Assembly: GCA_021812735.1 (NCBI GenBank)
Contig: JAKAMV010000201.1
Span: forward strand, 1-12,292
Direction: 5' to 3'
DNA: 12,292 nucleotides
DNA from: Chloroflexota bacterium
Lineage (GTDB): Bacteria > Chloroflexota > Limnocylindria > Limnocylindrales > CSP1-4
Shown here: positions 1-7,299 of the stretch, piece after piece
How positions within the stretch are numbered: position 1 is the stretch's first letter
Layout: each line of letters begins with the position of its first letter
Made by a program: the position numbers and the translations under genes
Notes under the pieces: model-generated
The model's database searches: none
What the model saw: the letters and a program-made list of their open reading frames with translations, nothing else
Told to the model about the DNA's origin: nothing

Positions 1-1
1 G

Positions 2-358
2 GGGACCGGGCTCGGGCCACGCGACGTGACGCCGCAGGCGCTGGTCGGCGTGCTCGACTACGAGATTCCCGGCTTCGGCGAGGTGATGCGTGCCGTAGGG
101 CGGCGCACGACCCCGCTCGCGGCGCTCTCCCGGTCGCTGGGCGGCGTGGTCGAGCGATCGCTCGTGCTCGTGGTGCCGGGCAGCCCGCGCGGAGCCTTGG
201 AGTCGCTCGACGCGGTCGCCGACCTGCTCCCGCACGCGCTCGAGACGCTGGCCGGGGCTGACCACACAGCCAGGACCAACGAGGTGGCCGGCGCGGACGA
301 GGCGGCCGCGGGGCGTCACGGGCCCAGTTTGACCACGAGGCGCGAGGCGCGGCCGTGA
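2..358 (+). CDS. MoaB/Mog-family molybdenum cofactor biosynthesis protein, 3' end only
   Basis: The reading frame is open from base 2, so the start lies upstream of the window; 118 residues are visible. The first residues read GTGLGPRDVTPQAL, followed by a PGFGEVMR segment and then VVPGSPRGALESL. This order is the C-terminal half of the MoaB/MogA fold, which binds molybdopterin and adenylates it before molybdenum insertion in the cytoplasm. The GTG-GP-DVTP motif resembles MogA more than E. coli MoaB, but the missing N-terminus prevents a firm choice and would also hide any fusion (for example to MoaC). After the conserved domain there is an Ala/Arg-rich tail of about 30 residues with no recognisable motif. 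The TGA stop overlaps the GTG start of the next gene by 4 bases, suggesting translational coupling. The functional link to the downstream electron-transfer genes is unclear. Confidence 0.85.
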   Translation, partial: GTGLGPRDVTPQALVGVLDYEIPGFGEVMRAVGRRTTPLAALSRSLGGVVERSLVLVVPGSPRGALESLDAVADLLPHALETLAGADHTARTNEVAGADEAAAGRHGPSLTTRREARP

Positions 359-2553
359 CCTCGCAGATCCCCCTCTACCCGCTCGCGCCCGTCGTCTTCA
401 CGCTCGCCGTCATCGCCTTCGCGCTCCAGATGGCACGGCACTTGCGAGTCTTCGCCGCCACGCGGCCGTCGCCCCTCGGCGACCGGATCGGCGAGCGCGT
501 CCGCTCGCTGCTGGTCTACGCCATCGCGCAGGTGCGCATGTTCCGCGATCCGCGCGCCGGGGTCATGCACGCCGCGATCTTCTGGGGCTTCGTGGTGCTC
601 ACGGTCGGGACCGCCAACCGCGTGACTGGGGGACTCGTCCAGGCGGTCCTCGCTTGGCCGGTCGACGGCTGGCTCTGGCGGATCGTCGTCGCCCTGGGCA
701 ACCTGCTCGCGCTGGCCGTCCTGGTAGCGGTGCTGTACGCCGCATTCCGTCGCCTCGTGACCCGCCCGGCGCGCATCACGCTCTCGCGCGACGCCCTCCT
801 GATCCTGGTGTTGATCGGCGGGATCGTCACGAGCGAGCTGCTGGCCGAAGCGTTCCGTTTGGCACGGTACGGCGACCCATTTGCGCACGCCTCGCTCGTC
901 TCCTGGCCGCTCGGCCAGCTGATCGCCGCGCCCCTCGCACCCGCCGCGCAGGAGGCGATCCTGACGGTCGCGTGGTGGACCAACATCCTGCTGGTCAGCG
1001 CGTTCCTCGTCTACCTGCCCGGCTCCAAGCATCTGCACATCGCCACGGCCTTCTTCAACACCGCGTTCCGCAAGATCGGTCCGCGCGGGGAGCTGCCGGC
1101 CATGAACCTCGAAGCGGAGACGGGCACCTTCGGCGTGCGCGCGGTCGCCGATCTCGGCTGGAAGGACCTGCTCGACGCGTTCACCTGCACCGAGTGTGGA
1201 CGCTGCCAGGCGCAGTGCCCGGCCTGGGCGACCGGCAAACCGCTCAACCCCAAGACATTCATCATGGGGTTGCGCCAGATGGCGGTCGACGCCGAGGTGG
1301 GCGTGCCGCTCGTGCCTGGACTGCGCGCGGTGCCCTGGGTGCGCGCCGCGGATGCCCCCGGGCGGCTCGCGGCCGGCGTCTCGACCGAGGCGCTCCAGCG
1401 CCCGATCGTGGACACCGCGGTCCCGTACGACGCGGTTTGGGACTGCGTCACGTGCGGCGCGTGCGTCGAGGCGTGCCCGGTCACGATCGAGCACGTCGAC
1501 AAGATCGTCGGGTTGCGGCGCAACCTGGTGCTCGAAGAGAGCCGGTTCCCGCCGGAGGTGACGGCCGCCTTCACGAACATGGAGCGCCACGGCAACCCGT
1601 GGGGCCAGCCCCGATCCGCTCGGCTCGACTGGGCGAAGGGACTGCCGTTCGAGGTGCCGACCTTGGCCGACCTGGCCGCCCGTCCGAGCGGCGGTGCAGG
1701 TCCCGGGAGCAGCGCGCGAGACGACGCGCCGGCGCTCGAGGTCCTCTACTGGGTGGGCTGCGCGGCCGCCTTCGACGACCGCAACCGGCGCGTGGCTCGC
1801 GCGGTCGTCACGTGCCTGCACGCGGCGGGCGTGCGCTTCGCCGTCCTCGGACAAGAGGAGAGCTGCTCGGGCGATCCGGCGCGGCGCATGGGCAACGAGT
1901 ATCTCTACCAGATGCTGGCCCAGGCGAACGTCGAGACCCTCGAGCGGTATCGGCCGCCCCTGATCCTGACGGCCTGCCCGCACTGCTTCAACACACTCGC
2001 CCACGAGTACCCGCAGTTCGGCGGGCGCTACGACGTGGTGCACCACAGCGCGTACCTGGCGCGGCTCGTTGCCGAGGGACGGCTGCGCGCGGTAGCAGAC
2101 GAGCGCGGGGCCGCGGTCCCCGCGCGGCGCTCAGTCACCTACCACGACTCGTGCTACCTGACGCGCTACAACGGTGTGGTCGAGGAGCCGCGCGCCGTCC
2201 TCGCCGCGGTGCCCGGTCTCGAGCTGCGCGAGATGGAACGCCGTGGCCGGGGGAGTTTCTGCTGCGGCGCGGGCGGCGGGCGCATGTGGATGGAGGAGCG
2301 GCGCGGGATCCGCATCAACGCGGAACGCACGCGCCAGGCGCTCGAGACCGGCGCGGAGGCGGTCGCCACCGCCTGTCCGTTCTGCCTCGTGATGATGCGC
2401 GACGGGATCGCAGACGCGGTCGGAGCCGGGACGGCTCGTCAAGGGATCGAGACGATCGACATTGCCGAACTGCTGGCGGCGGGCCTGGCACCGACGGCAG
2501 GCTTGGCACCGGCGGCGGTGCGGGCGATGACAGCGGAGGAGGGGCAGCGATGA
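355..2553 (+). CDS. Membrane Fe-S/heme b oxidoreductase, probable ETF:menaquinone oxidoreductase (NarI-HdrD fusion type)
   Basis: The protein has 732 residues. The N-terminal third has about five hydrophobic helices (roughly residues 6-26, 68-90, 108-132, 147-168, 200-222). Histidines at 72 and 226/228 are candidate heme b ligands, as in NarI-like domains. Two 4Fe-4S ferredoxin motifs follow, with Cys 278/281/284/288 and 364/367/370/374. Two CCG (HdrD-type) domains come next: the first has Cys 469, Cys 504 and the Cys541-Pro-His-Cys544 pair; the second has Cys 600, Cys 636/637 and the Cys674-Pro-Phe-Cys677 pair. Related membrane proteins (EMO) pass electrons from reduced ETF to menaquinone. 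Here acyl-CoA dehydrogenase, etfB and etfA lie immediately downstream, which supports that role over heterodisulfide reduction. The GTG start overlaps the previous stop, and the stop overlaps the next ATG (ATGA). A two-copy GLAP repeat lies near the C-terminus (bases 2482-2517). The quinone partner is inferred. Confidence 0.88.
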   Translation: MTSQIPLYPLAPVVFTLAVIAFALQMARHLRVFAATRPSPLGDRIGERVRSLLVYAIAQVRMFRDPRAGVMHAAIFWGFVVLTVGTANRVTGGLVQAVLAWPVDGWLWRIVVALGNLLALAVLVAVLYAAFRRLVTRPARITLSRDALLILVLIGGIVTSELLAEAFRLARYGDPFAHASLVSWPLGQLIAAPLAPAAQEAILTVAWWTNILLVSAFLVYLPGSKHLHIATAFFNTAFRKIGPRGELPAMNLEAETGTFGVRAVADLGWKDLLDAFTCTECGRCQAQCPAWATGKPLNPKTFIMGLRQMAVDAEVGVPLVPGLRAVPWVRAADAPGRLAAGVSTEALQRPIVDTAVPYDAVWDCVTCGACVEACPVTIEHVDKIVGLRRNLVLEESRFPPEVTAAFTNMERHGNPWGQPRSARLDWAKGLPFEVPTLADLAARPSGGAGPGSSARDDAPALEVLYWVGCAAAFDDRNRRVARAVVTCLHAAGVRFAVLGQEESCSGDPARRMGNEYLYQMLAQANVETLERYRPPLILTACPHCFNTLAHEYPQFGGRYDVVHHSAYLARLVAEGRLRAVADERGAAVPARRSVTYHDSCYLTRYNGVVEEPRAVLAAVPGLELREMERRGRGSFCCGAGGGRMWMEERRGIRINAERTRQALETGAEAVATACPFCLVMMRDGIADAVGAGTARQGIETIDIAELLAAGLAPTAGLAPAAVRAMTAEEGQR

Positions 2554-3698
2554 CCAGCCGACTCACGCAAGAGCAGCTCGAGCTGCGGGAGGCCGTGCGC
2601 GAGCTGGCCCGGGAGCGCATCGCACCCCGGGCAGCCGAGATCGACCAGAACGCCGTCTTCCCACGCGATGTCGTCGAGCTCTTCGCCCGCCACGACGTCT
2701 TCGCACTGATCTACCCGACCGAGTACGGTGGCCTCGGCGGCACGCTGCTCACGAACTGCCTGATGATCGAGGAAGTGAGCCAGGTCTGCGCCACGAGCGG
2801 GTTGATCCTCGCCGTCCAGGCCCTCGGTTCGCTGCCGCTGCTGCTCGCCGGGAGCGAAGAACAGAAGCGGCGCTGGATCCCGGGGCTGGCCAGTGGCGCC
2901 CTGCTCGACGCGTTCGCCCTCACCGAGGCCGGCGCCGGTTCCGACCCGGCTGGCATCCGTACCCGGGCGGTGCGGGAGGGCGACGGCTGGCGGATCGATG
3001 GCACCAAGCGCTTCATCAGCCAGGGCAGCGAGGCCGATCTGATCGCGGTCTTCGCGGTGACGGACCCGGAGGCGGGCCGGCACCGCGACCTGAGCTGCTT
3101 CTATGTGGAACGCGGGATGCCCGGCTTCAGCGTGGCGCGGCTGGAACACAAGATGGGGATCCGGGGGTCGCCCACGGCCGAGCTCGTCTTCGACGGCGTG
3201 CGCGTGCCGGATGCCAACCGCGTCGGCGAGGCGGGCGAGGGGTTCCGGATCGCCATGCGGACGCTCAACCGCAGCCGTCCGGCGGTGGCCGCGCAAGCAG
3301 TGGGGATCGCCCAGGGTGCCACCGACGCGGCCGTCGCCTACGCGCGGCAGCGTGTGCAGTTCGGCAAGCCGATCGGAGAACTGCAGATGGTGCAGGCGAT
3401 GCTCGCCGACATGGCGACCCGCACCGAGGCGGCCAGGCAACTCCTCTACGAAGCCTGCGAGCGGATCGAGGCCGACGCGCCGGACGCCGTTCGCTGGGCC
3501 GCGATGTGTAAACTCTTCGCGGGCGACACCGCCATGGCGGTGACGACCGACGCGGTCCAGGTCCTGGGGGGATACGGGTACATCAGCGAGTACCCGGTCG
3601 AGCGGATGATGCGCGACGCCAAGATCACCCAGCTCTACGAGGGAACCCAGCAGATCCAGCGCCTGGTGATCGCCCGCGCGCTCATCGCCGCGCAATGA
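2550..3698 (+). CDS. Acyl-CoA dehydrogenase
   Basis: This is a 382-residue flavoprotein of ordinary family length. It oxidises an acyl-CoA to the 2-enoyl-CoA and hands electrons to ETF. The flavin/substrate signature FALTEAGAGSD spans residues 122-132, and the GTKRFIS segment follows as expected in the beta-domain. The C-terminal helical domain contains QFGKPIGELQ, GGYGYISEYPVERMMRDAKI (341-359) and then YEGTQQIQR. Glu364 in that last motif aligns with the catalytic base of short- and medium-chain acyl-CoA dehydrogenases. The ATG start overlaps the stop of the membrane oxidoreductase (ATGA). The frame stays open far upstream, but that part is a shadow of the oxidoreductase gene. Placement between the quinone oxidoreductase and etfBA suggests one dedicated electron-transfer unit. 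Substrate chain length cannot be read; the overall look is of the short/branched-chain (butyryl-CoA-like) group. Confidence 0.95.
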   Translation: MTSRLTQEQLELREAVRELARERIAPRAAEIDQNAVFPRDVVELFARHDVFALIYPTEYGGLGGTLLTNCLMIEEVSQVCATSGLILAVQALGSLPLLLAGSEEQKRRWIPGLASGALLDAFALTEAGAGSDPAGIRTRAVREGDGWRIDGTKRFISQGSEADLIAVFAVTDPEAGRHRDLSCFYVERGMPGFSVARLEHKMGIRGSPTAELVFDGVRVPDANRVGEAGEGFRIAMRTLNRSRPAVAAQAVGIAQGATDAAVAYARQRVQFGKPIGELQMVQAMLADMATRTEAARQLLYEACERIEADAPDAVRWAAMCKLFAGDTAMAVTTDAVQVLGGYGYISEYPVERMMRDAKITQLYEGTQQIQRLVIARALIAAQ

Positions 3699-3762
3699 CC
3701 CGGCAGGGCCGGCCGGCCGGCATCCGGTGGCCACGTGCTCGCTCGCTCCAGGGAGGCTAAGG

Positions 3763-4542
3763 GTGCGCATCGTCGTGCTGCTGAAAGCGGTGCCGGTGGT
3801 CGGCAACGAGAAGCTCGTCGACGGCTGGCGCGTCGACCGCTCGGCCGGCCTCGAGGCGAACGGGAACGACGAGTACGTCCTGGAGGCCGCCCTCAAGTTG
3901 GTGGAGGCCCACGGCGGCGAGGTCGTGACGCTCACCATGGGCCCGCATCCCGCGCTCGAGGCGATCCGCAAGGCGCTCGCCATGGGGGCCGCACGTGCGG
4001 TGCAGATCGTGGACGATGCCCTGGCGGGCTCGGATGCGCTCGCCACCGGGCGCGTGCTGGCCGCCGCGTTGGCCCACCTCGAGTACGAGCTGGTACTGGC
4101 CGGCGCCGATACCTCCGATGGACAGGGCGGCGTGGTCGGGGCGGCCATCGCGACCCGCCTGGGGTTGCCGTACCTCTCCTATGCGGCGTCGATCGAGCCC
4201 GACCCGGCCGCGAGGATCGTGCGTGTGCGGCGCATCAGCCCGACGGGCTACGACGTGCTCGAGGCGCGCCTGCCGGCGCTCATCGCCGGCACACAGCTGC
4301 TCGGCGAGCCGCGCTATCCCTCGTTGCGCGGCATCATGCAGGCGCGCTCGAAGGAGATCGCGACCTGGACCCTGCGCGATCTCGGGATCGATCCGGCCAG
4401 TGTGGGCCCGGCTGCTTCGCAGACCGTGGTGCAGGAGGCGACGCCACCGCCCCAGCGAGCTGGTGCGACGGTGGTCCGCGAGGCGCCGGACGTGGCAGTG
4501 GAGCGGATCGTGGCGTTCCTGGCATCTCGGAGGCTGATCTGA
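3763..4542 (+). CDS. etfB: Electron transfer flavoprotein, beta subunit
   Basis: The protein has 259 residues and begins with (V)RIVVLLKAVP, typical of the EtfB N-terminus. The AMP-binding loop region GADTSDGQGGVVG lies at residues 114-126, followed by the family's RLGLPYLSYA segment. EtfB pairs with EtfA to form the soluble carrier that takes electrons from acyl-CoA dehydrogenases. The AMP-type loop and the acyl-CoA dehydrogenase beside it favour the classical, non-bifurcating carrier, though this is not proved. The GTG at 3763 is chosen because GGGAGG lies 6 bases upstream and the homology begins there; an in-frame ATG at 3727 would add 12 non-conserved residues. The 64 bases before the start contain a self-complementary GGCC/CCGG run and no clear promoter, so the gene is probably cotranscribed with the acyl-CoA dehydrogenase. 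Its stop overlaps the etfA start by one base (TGATG). Confidence 0.93.
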   Translation: MRIVVLLKAVPVVGNEKLVDGWRVDRSAGLEANGNDEYVLEAALKLVEAHGGEVVTLTMGPHPALEAIRKALAMGAARAVQIVDDALAGSDALATGRVLAAALAHLEYELVLAGADTSDGQGGVVGAAIATRLGLPYLSYAASIEPDPAARIVRVRRISPTGYDVLEARLPALIAGTQLLGEPRYPSLRGIMQARSKEIATWTLRDLGIDPASVGPAASQTVVQEATPPPQRAGATVVREAPDVAVERIVAFLASRRLI

Positions 4543-5516
4543 TGGCCGGCGCGATCTGGGCGGTCGGCGAGGTCGTCGAAGGCGCTCCCACCCGGCTGAC
4601 TCGGGAACTGGCCACGCTCGCGCGGCAGCTCGGCGAAGCGGCTGCACTGCCGGTCGCCGCGGTGCTCGTGGGCCCCGATGCCGCTGCCGCCGGCGCGCTG
4701 CTCGCGGAGCACGGGCCCGACGTGCTGGCCGTGGAGGTGGATCCGGGCGGGCGCCCGACCGCCGCGGTGATCGCGGAGCGCGTCGCCGCGTTGGTCCGCG
4801 AGCGCGCGCCGGCGTTCCTGCTGGTCGGGGCGTCGAACGACGGCAAGGACGTGGCGGGGATCCTACAGGGGTTGCTCGACTGGGGCGTGCTGGTCAACGG
4901 GGCGGGCGTGCGCTGGAGCGACCGCGGCCCGCAGGTCGAGATGAGCGTCTTCGGCGGCCGGCTCGTGACGCAGAGCACGTTCGCCGCGGACCGCGGCATC
5001 GTGATCGTGCGTCCCAGCGCGGCCACCGCCGAGACGGCGCCGGCAGCAGGGCAGGTCGAACGTGTCGTGGTGGACCCGGTGACGGAGCTGGCGCCGGTGC
5101 GCGTGGTCGATCGTGTCGCCGAGGCGTCGGCGACCGTCCCGATCGAGGAGGCCTCGGTGATCGTCGCGGGGGGTCGCGGCGTCGGCGGGCCCGAGGGGTT
5201 CGCCGTGGTGCGGGAGCTGGCGGACGCGTTGGGCGGCGTGGTCGGCGCGACGCGCGCCGTAGTCGATGCGGGCTGGATCGGCTATGCGCACCAGATCGGC
5301 CAGACCGGCAAGAGCGTCAAGCCGCAGCTCTACGTGGCCGCCGGGATCAGCGGCGCGATTCAGCACAAAGTCGGCATGCAAACCTCGGGGACTATCGTAG
5401 CCATCAACCGCGATCCCGATGCGCCGATCGCCGAGTTTGCCGACATGATGGTGGTCGGCGACCTCTTCGAGATTCTGCCGCGGCTCACGGCCGCGGTCCG
5501 CGCACGTCGCGGCTGA
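4542..5516 (+). CDS. etfA: Electron transfer flavoprotein, alpha subunit
   Basis: The protein has 324 residues, the usual EtfA size. The N-terminal alpha/beta domain contains VGASNDGKDVAGIL. The C-terminal FAD domain carries GGRGVG at residues 210-215, then ATRAVVDAGWIGYAHQIGQT and KSVKPQLYVAAGISGAIQH (257-275). It ends with INRDPDAPIAEFADMMVVGD. These are the hallmark FAD-binding motifs of EtfA. The subunit forms a cytoplasmic heterodimer with EtfB and should shuttle electrons from the acyl-CoA dehydrogenase to the membrane Fe-S oxidoreductase encoded three genes upstream. The ATG at 4542 overlaps the etfB stop by one base, a strong coupling signal. A further gene follows after a perfect AAAGGAGG, so the operon appears to continue. 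Confidence 0.95.
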   Translation: MAGAIWAVGEVVEGAPTRLTRELATLARQLGEAAALPVAAVLVGPDAAAAGALLAEHGPDVLAVEVDPGGRPTAAVIAERVAALVRERAPAFLLVGASNDGKDVAGILQGLLDWGVLVNGAGVRWSDRGPQVEMSVFGGRLVTQSTFAADRGIVIVRPSAATAETAPAAGQVERVVVDPVTELAPVRVVDRVAEASATVPIEEASVIVAGGRGVGGPEGFAVVRELADALGGVVGATRAVVDAGWIGYAHQIGQTGKSVKPQLYVAAGISGAIQHKVGMQTSGTIVAINRDPDAPIAEFADMMVVGDLFEILPRLTAAVRARRG

Positions 5517-5517
5517 C

Positions 5518-5525
5518 AAAGGAGG
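5518..5525 (+). promoter_or_regulatory. Strong Shine-Dalgarno site (AAAGGAGG) that decides the next start
   Basis: AAAGGAGG begins one base after the etfA stop codon. The nearest in-frame GTG (5527) is only 1 base away and cannot be served by it. The GTG at 5536 is 10 bases away, so 5536 is taken as the start of the following gene. Confidence 0.7.
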
Positions 5526-5535
5526 CGTGCAAGGG

Positions 5536-6084
5536 GTGGATGCTGCCGTCGTGCTGCCGCTCGCCCTGGCGGCGCTGATCGCGCTGGCCCTCGCGCTCTT
5601 CCTGCAGCGCGCCTCGGGCGCGCTGCGTGCCACGCGCCGGGTCGAGCGGTTCCAACAGGACGCCGCGGCGCTCGGCGCGCGCCTGGATGCGTTGCTCGCC
5701 GCCACGATCGTGCAGGTGGACGGGGTGCGGCGCCATGAAGTGGACGCATGCACCGTGCTGGACGACCTGGCCGACACGATGGCGGCCCTGGATGGTGGCC
5801 TGGCCGACGCCGAGGGGCTCATGGCGCCCCCCGCCCAAGCCGCCAGCCGCCTCGGGATCATCGCGGAAGTGCGCCATGCCCAGCGCGCGCTCGACATGGT
5901 GCAGTACGGATGTCAGCTGGCGGCCGGGCCTCGGGCACGTGCCCGCAGCACCGAGTCGCAGATCGCGATCAAGCGCGGCTACCTGAACCTGCTGCACGCG
6001 CGCGAAGCGCTGGCCCAGCACGTGGGCGACCTGGCGGCCGCCCGTGGCGCGGTCGAACGGACCTGGCGTACCTCGCGCGTCTGA
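5536..6084 (+). CDS. Small single-pass membrane protein of unknown function linked to etfA
   Basis: I do not recognise this family. The product has 182 residues with one strongly hydrophobic helix at about residues 3-23, rich in Ala and Leu. A short basic segment follows (RATRRVERFQQ), then a mostly helical, Ala/Leu/Arg/Asp-rich body with heptad-like spacing that could form a coiled coil. Only one cysteine (in VDACTV) and one more late (YGCQL) are present, and no metal or nucleotide motif is visible. The basic residues after the helix suggest an N-out/C-in anchor with the body in the cytoplasm. It starts 19 bases after etfA behind a very strong ribosome binding site, so it is probably made together with EtfBA. 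It could be a scaffold or membrane tether for the electron-transfer unit, or an unrelated passenger; this is inference. Confidence 0.75.
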   Translation: MDAAVVLPLALAALIALALALFLQRASGALRATRRVERFQQDAAALGARLDALLAATIVQVDGVRRHEVDACTVLDDLADTMAALDGGLADAEGLMAPPAQAASRLGIIAEVRHAQRALDMVQYGCQLAAGPRARARSTESQIAIKRGYLNLLHAREALAQHVGDLAAARGAVERTWRTSRV

Positions 6085-6135
6085 GAGCGCGGCGACGCCG
6101 GTCGGCGGTGCGTGCCCGCGCCCGAGGGCAGGTGG

Positions 6136-6141
6136 TACGCT
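6136..6141 (+). promoter_or_regulatory. Possible -10 hexamer (TACGCT) before nrdR
   Basis: TACGCT lies in the 108-base gap between the unknown membrane protein gene and nrdR, about 50 bases before the nrdR ATG. It fits the TANNNT pattern seen before other genes in this window, but no -35 element is evident. No AT-rich NrdR-box is visible in the gap. Confidence 0.25.
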
Positions 6142-6192
6142 CGTGGCGCCGATCCCGGCGGTTGGGTCGGCAGGGACGAGCTGAGGTTCGCG

Positions 6193-6678
6193 ATGCGCTG
6201 TCCGGCCTGTGGCGAACGCGATACACGGGTGATCGACTCGCGCGATCTGGACGAAGGGGGAACGATCCGTCGGCGTCGCGAGTGTGCGCGCTGCGGCATC
6301 CGCTTCACCACGTACGAACGCGCGGAAGTCGCGCGCCTCGTCGTGGTCAAGCGCGACGGGAGCCGGGAGGACTTCGACCGCGAGAAGCTGGCCGCAGGGC
6401 TCCAGAAGGCGCTGACGCGCCGTCCGGTGCCGCAGCGGGCGGCCGAGATGGCCGCCGAGTCGATCGAGGCCGAGCTGCGCACGGCGGGTCTGGCTGAGGT
6501 GCCCTCGGGACGGATCGGCGAGCTCGCCATGGACCGCCTGCGGCAGCTCGACCAGATCGCCTACATCCGTTTCGCCAGCGTCTACCAGTCGTTCGAAGAT
6601 ATCGAGCAGCTCAAGCGGGAGGTGGACGGGCTGCTTTCGGCCCGCTCCGTGGCAGGTCCCGCCGCCAAGGGGTCGTGA
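6193..6678 (+). CDS. nrdR: Transcriptional repressor NrdR
   Basis: The 161-residue protein matches the family's length. An N-terminal zinc ribbon uses Cys3, Cys6, Cys31 and Cys34, with the family's RVIDSRD and [10 protein letters not shown] stretches between and around them. An ATP-cone domain follows at about residues 49-139, containing [16 protein letters not shown] and ending near [15 protein letters not shown]. NrdR senses ATP/dATP and represses ribonucleotide reductase operons. The ATG at 6193 is chosen because MRCPACG is the conserved N-terminus; the frame is open upstream to 6112 but that part has no homology. The gene overlaps or abuts dcd, so the pair probably forms a small deoxynucleotide-control operon. 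No nrdA/nrdJ gene is in the window. The tail after the cone is slightly longer than in many relatives. Confidence 0.95.
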   Translation: MRCPACGERDTRVIDSRDLDEGGTIRRRRECARCGIRFTTYERAEVARLVVVKRDGSREDFDREKLAAGLQKALTRRPVPQRAAEMAAESIEAELRTAGLAEVPSGRIGELAMDRLRQLDQIAYIRFASVYQSFEDIEQLKREVDGLLSARSVAGPAAKGS

Positions 6679-6680
6679 GC

Positions 6681-7286
6681 GTGGCCGTCCTCTCCGATCG
6701 CGACATCCGCGCGGCGCTGGAGGCACGCCGCATCCGCATCGATCCCTACGACCCGGAGTGCCTCCAGCCGTCCTCGGTCGACCTGCACCTCGACCGCGAA
6801 TTCCGCGTCTTCCGCAGCAACCGCTATGCGTACATCGACGTGCGCGTGCCGCAGCCAGACCTGACCGAGCTGCTCCGCATCGAGGACGACGCTCCGTTCA
6901 TGCTGCACCCCGGCGAGTTCGTGCTCGGACAGACGCTCGAATGGGTCGAGCTGCCCGACGACCTCGTGGCCCGGCTGGAAGGCAAGTCGAGCCTCGGCCG
7001 GCTGGGGCTGCTGATCCACTCGACGGCCGGCTACGTCGACCCCGGATGGAAGGGCACGCTGACGCTCGAGCTCTCCAACGTCGCGAACCTGCCGATCACG
7101 CTCTACTGCGGCATGAAGATCGGACAGATCAGCTTCTTCCGCATGACCAGCCCCGTCGAGCGCCCCTACGGCAGCCCGTCGCTCAAGTCGAAGTACCAGG
7201 GGCAGGAGACCCCGACGGCGTCGGAGTTCTACCGTGATTTCTCCCAGGGTCGCCGGCTTGGACCGCGGTCCCGGGGGCGATCGTGA
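6681..7286 (+). CDS. dcd: dCTP deaminase, probably bifunctional with dUTPase activity
   Basis: The 201-residue trimeric-family enzyme deaminates dCTP. The motif order [62 protein letters not shown] and KIGQISF follows the family. The catalytic Glu is at residue 130. The HSTAG variant after GLL is that of the Mycobacterium tuberculosis and Methanocaldococcus enzymes, which turn dCTP directly into dUMP, rather than the HVTAH of the E. coli monofunctional enzyme; bifunctionality is therefore likely but inferred. Two in-frame GTG starts exist. GTG 6675 overlaps the nrdR stop (GTGA), while GTG 6681 sits 8 bases after AAGGGG (6667-6672) and gives an N-terminus and Glu position nearly equal to the mycobacterial enzyme, so 6681 is preferred. 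The C-terminal [15 protein letters not shown] tail is longer and more basic than usual. Confidence 0.94.
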   Translation: MAVLSDRDIRAALEARRIRIDPYDPECLQPSSVDLHLDREFRVFRSNRYAYIDVRVPQPDLTELLRIEDDAPFMLHPGEFVLGQTLEWVELPDDLVARLEGKSSLGRLGLLIHSTAGYVDPGWKGTLTLELSNVANLPITLYCGMKIGQISFFRMTSPVERPYGSPSLKSKYQGQETPTASEFYRDFSQGRRLGPRSRGRS

Positions 7287-7299
7287 GTGTGGGGTGGCG

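Noticed and set aside
316..2046. Long open frame of 576 codons on the minus strand opposite the membrane oxidoreductase
   Set aside because: The translation is Arg/His/Asp/Gln-rich low-complexity with no domain, and the + strand carries all conserved Cys motifs. It is a shadow frame of GC-rich coding DNA.
2482..2517. Two-copy 18-base repeat near the 3' end of the membrane oxidoreductase gene
   Set aside because: Only two imperfect copies in an Ala/Gly-rich tail, so it is treated as ordinary low-complexity coding sequence.
654..2549. Upstream in-frame extension of the acyl-CoA dehydrogenase (would add 632 residues)
   Set aside because: The extension is an Arg/Ala/Gly-rich shadow of the oxidoreductase frame, and family homology starts exactly at the ATG at 2550.
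3699..3762. GGCCGGCCGGCC run before etfB as an attenuator or terminator
   Set aside because: It is self-complementary only through simple GGCC repetition, has no T-run, and lies inside what looks like one operon; the support is too weak.
2439..4148. Long minus-strand open frame opposite acyl-CoA dehydrogenase and etfB
   Set aside because: No recognisable motif, and it spans two well-identified + strand genes and their gap. Its length is explained by GC-rich codon usage.
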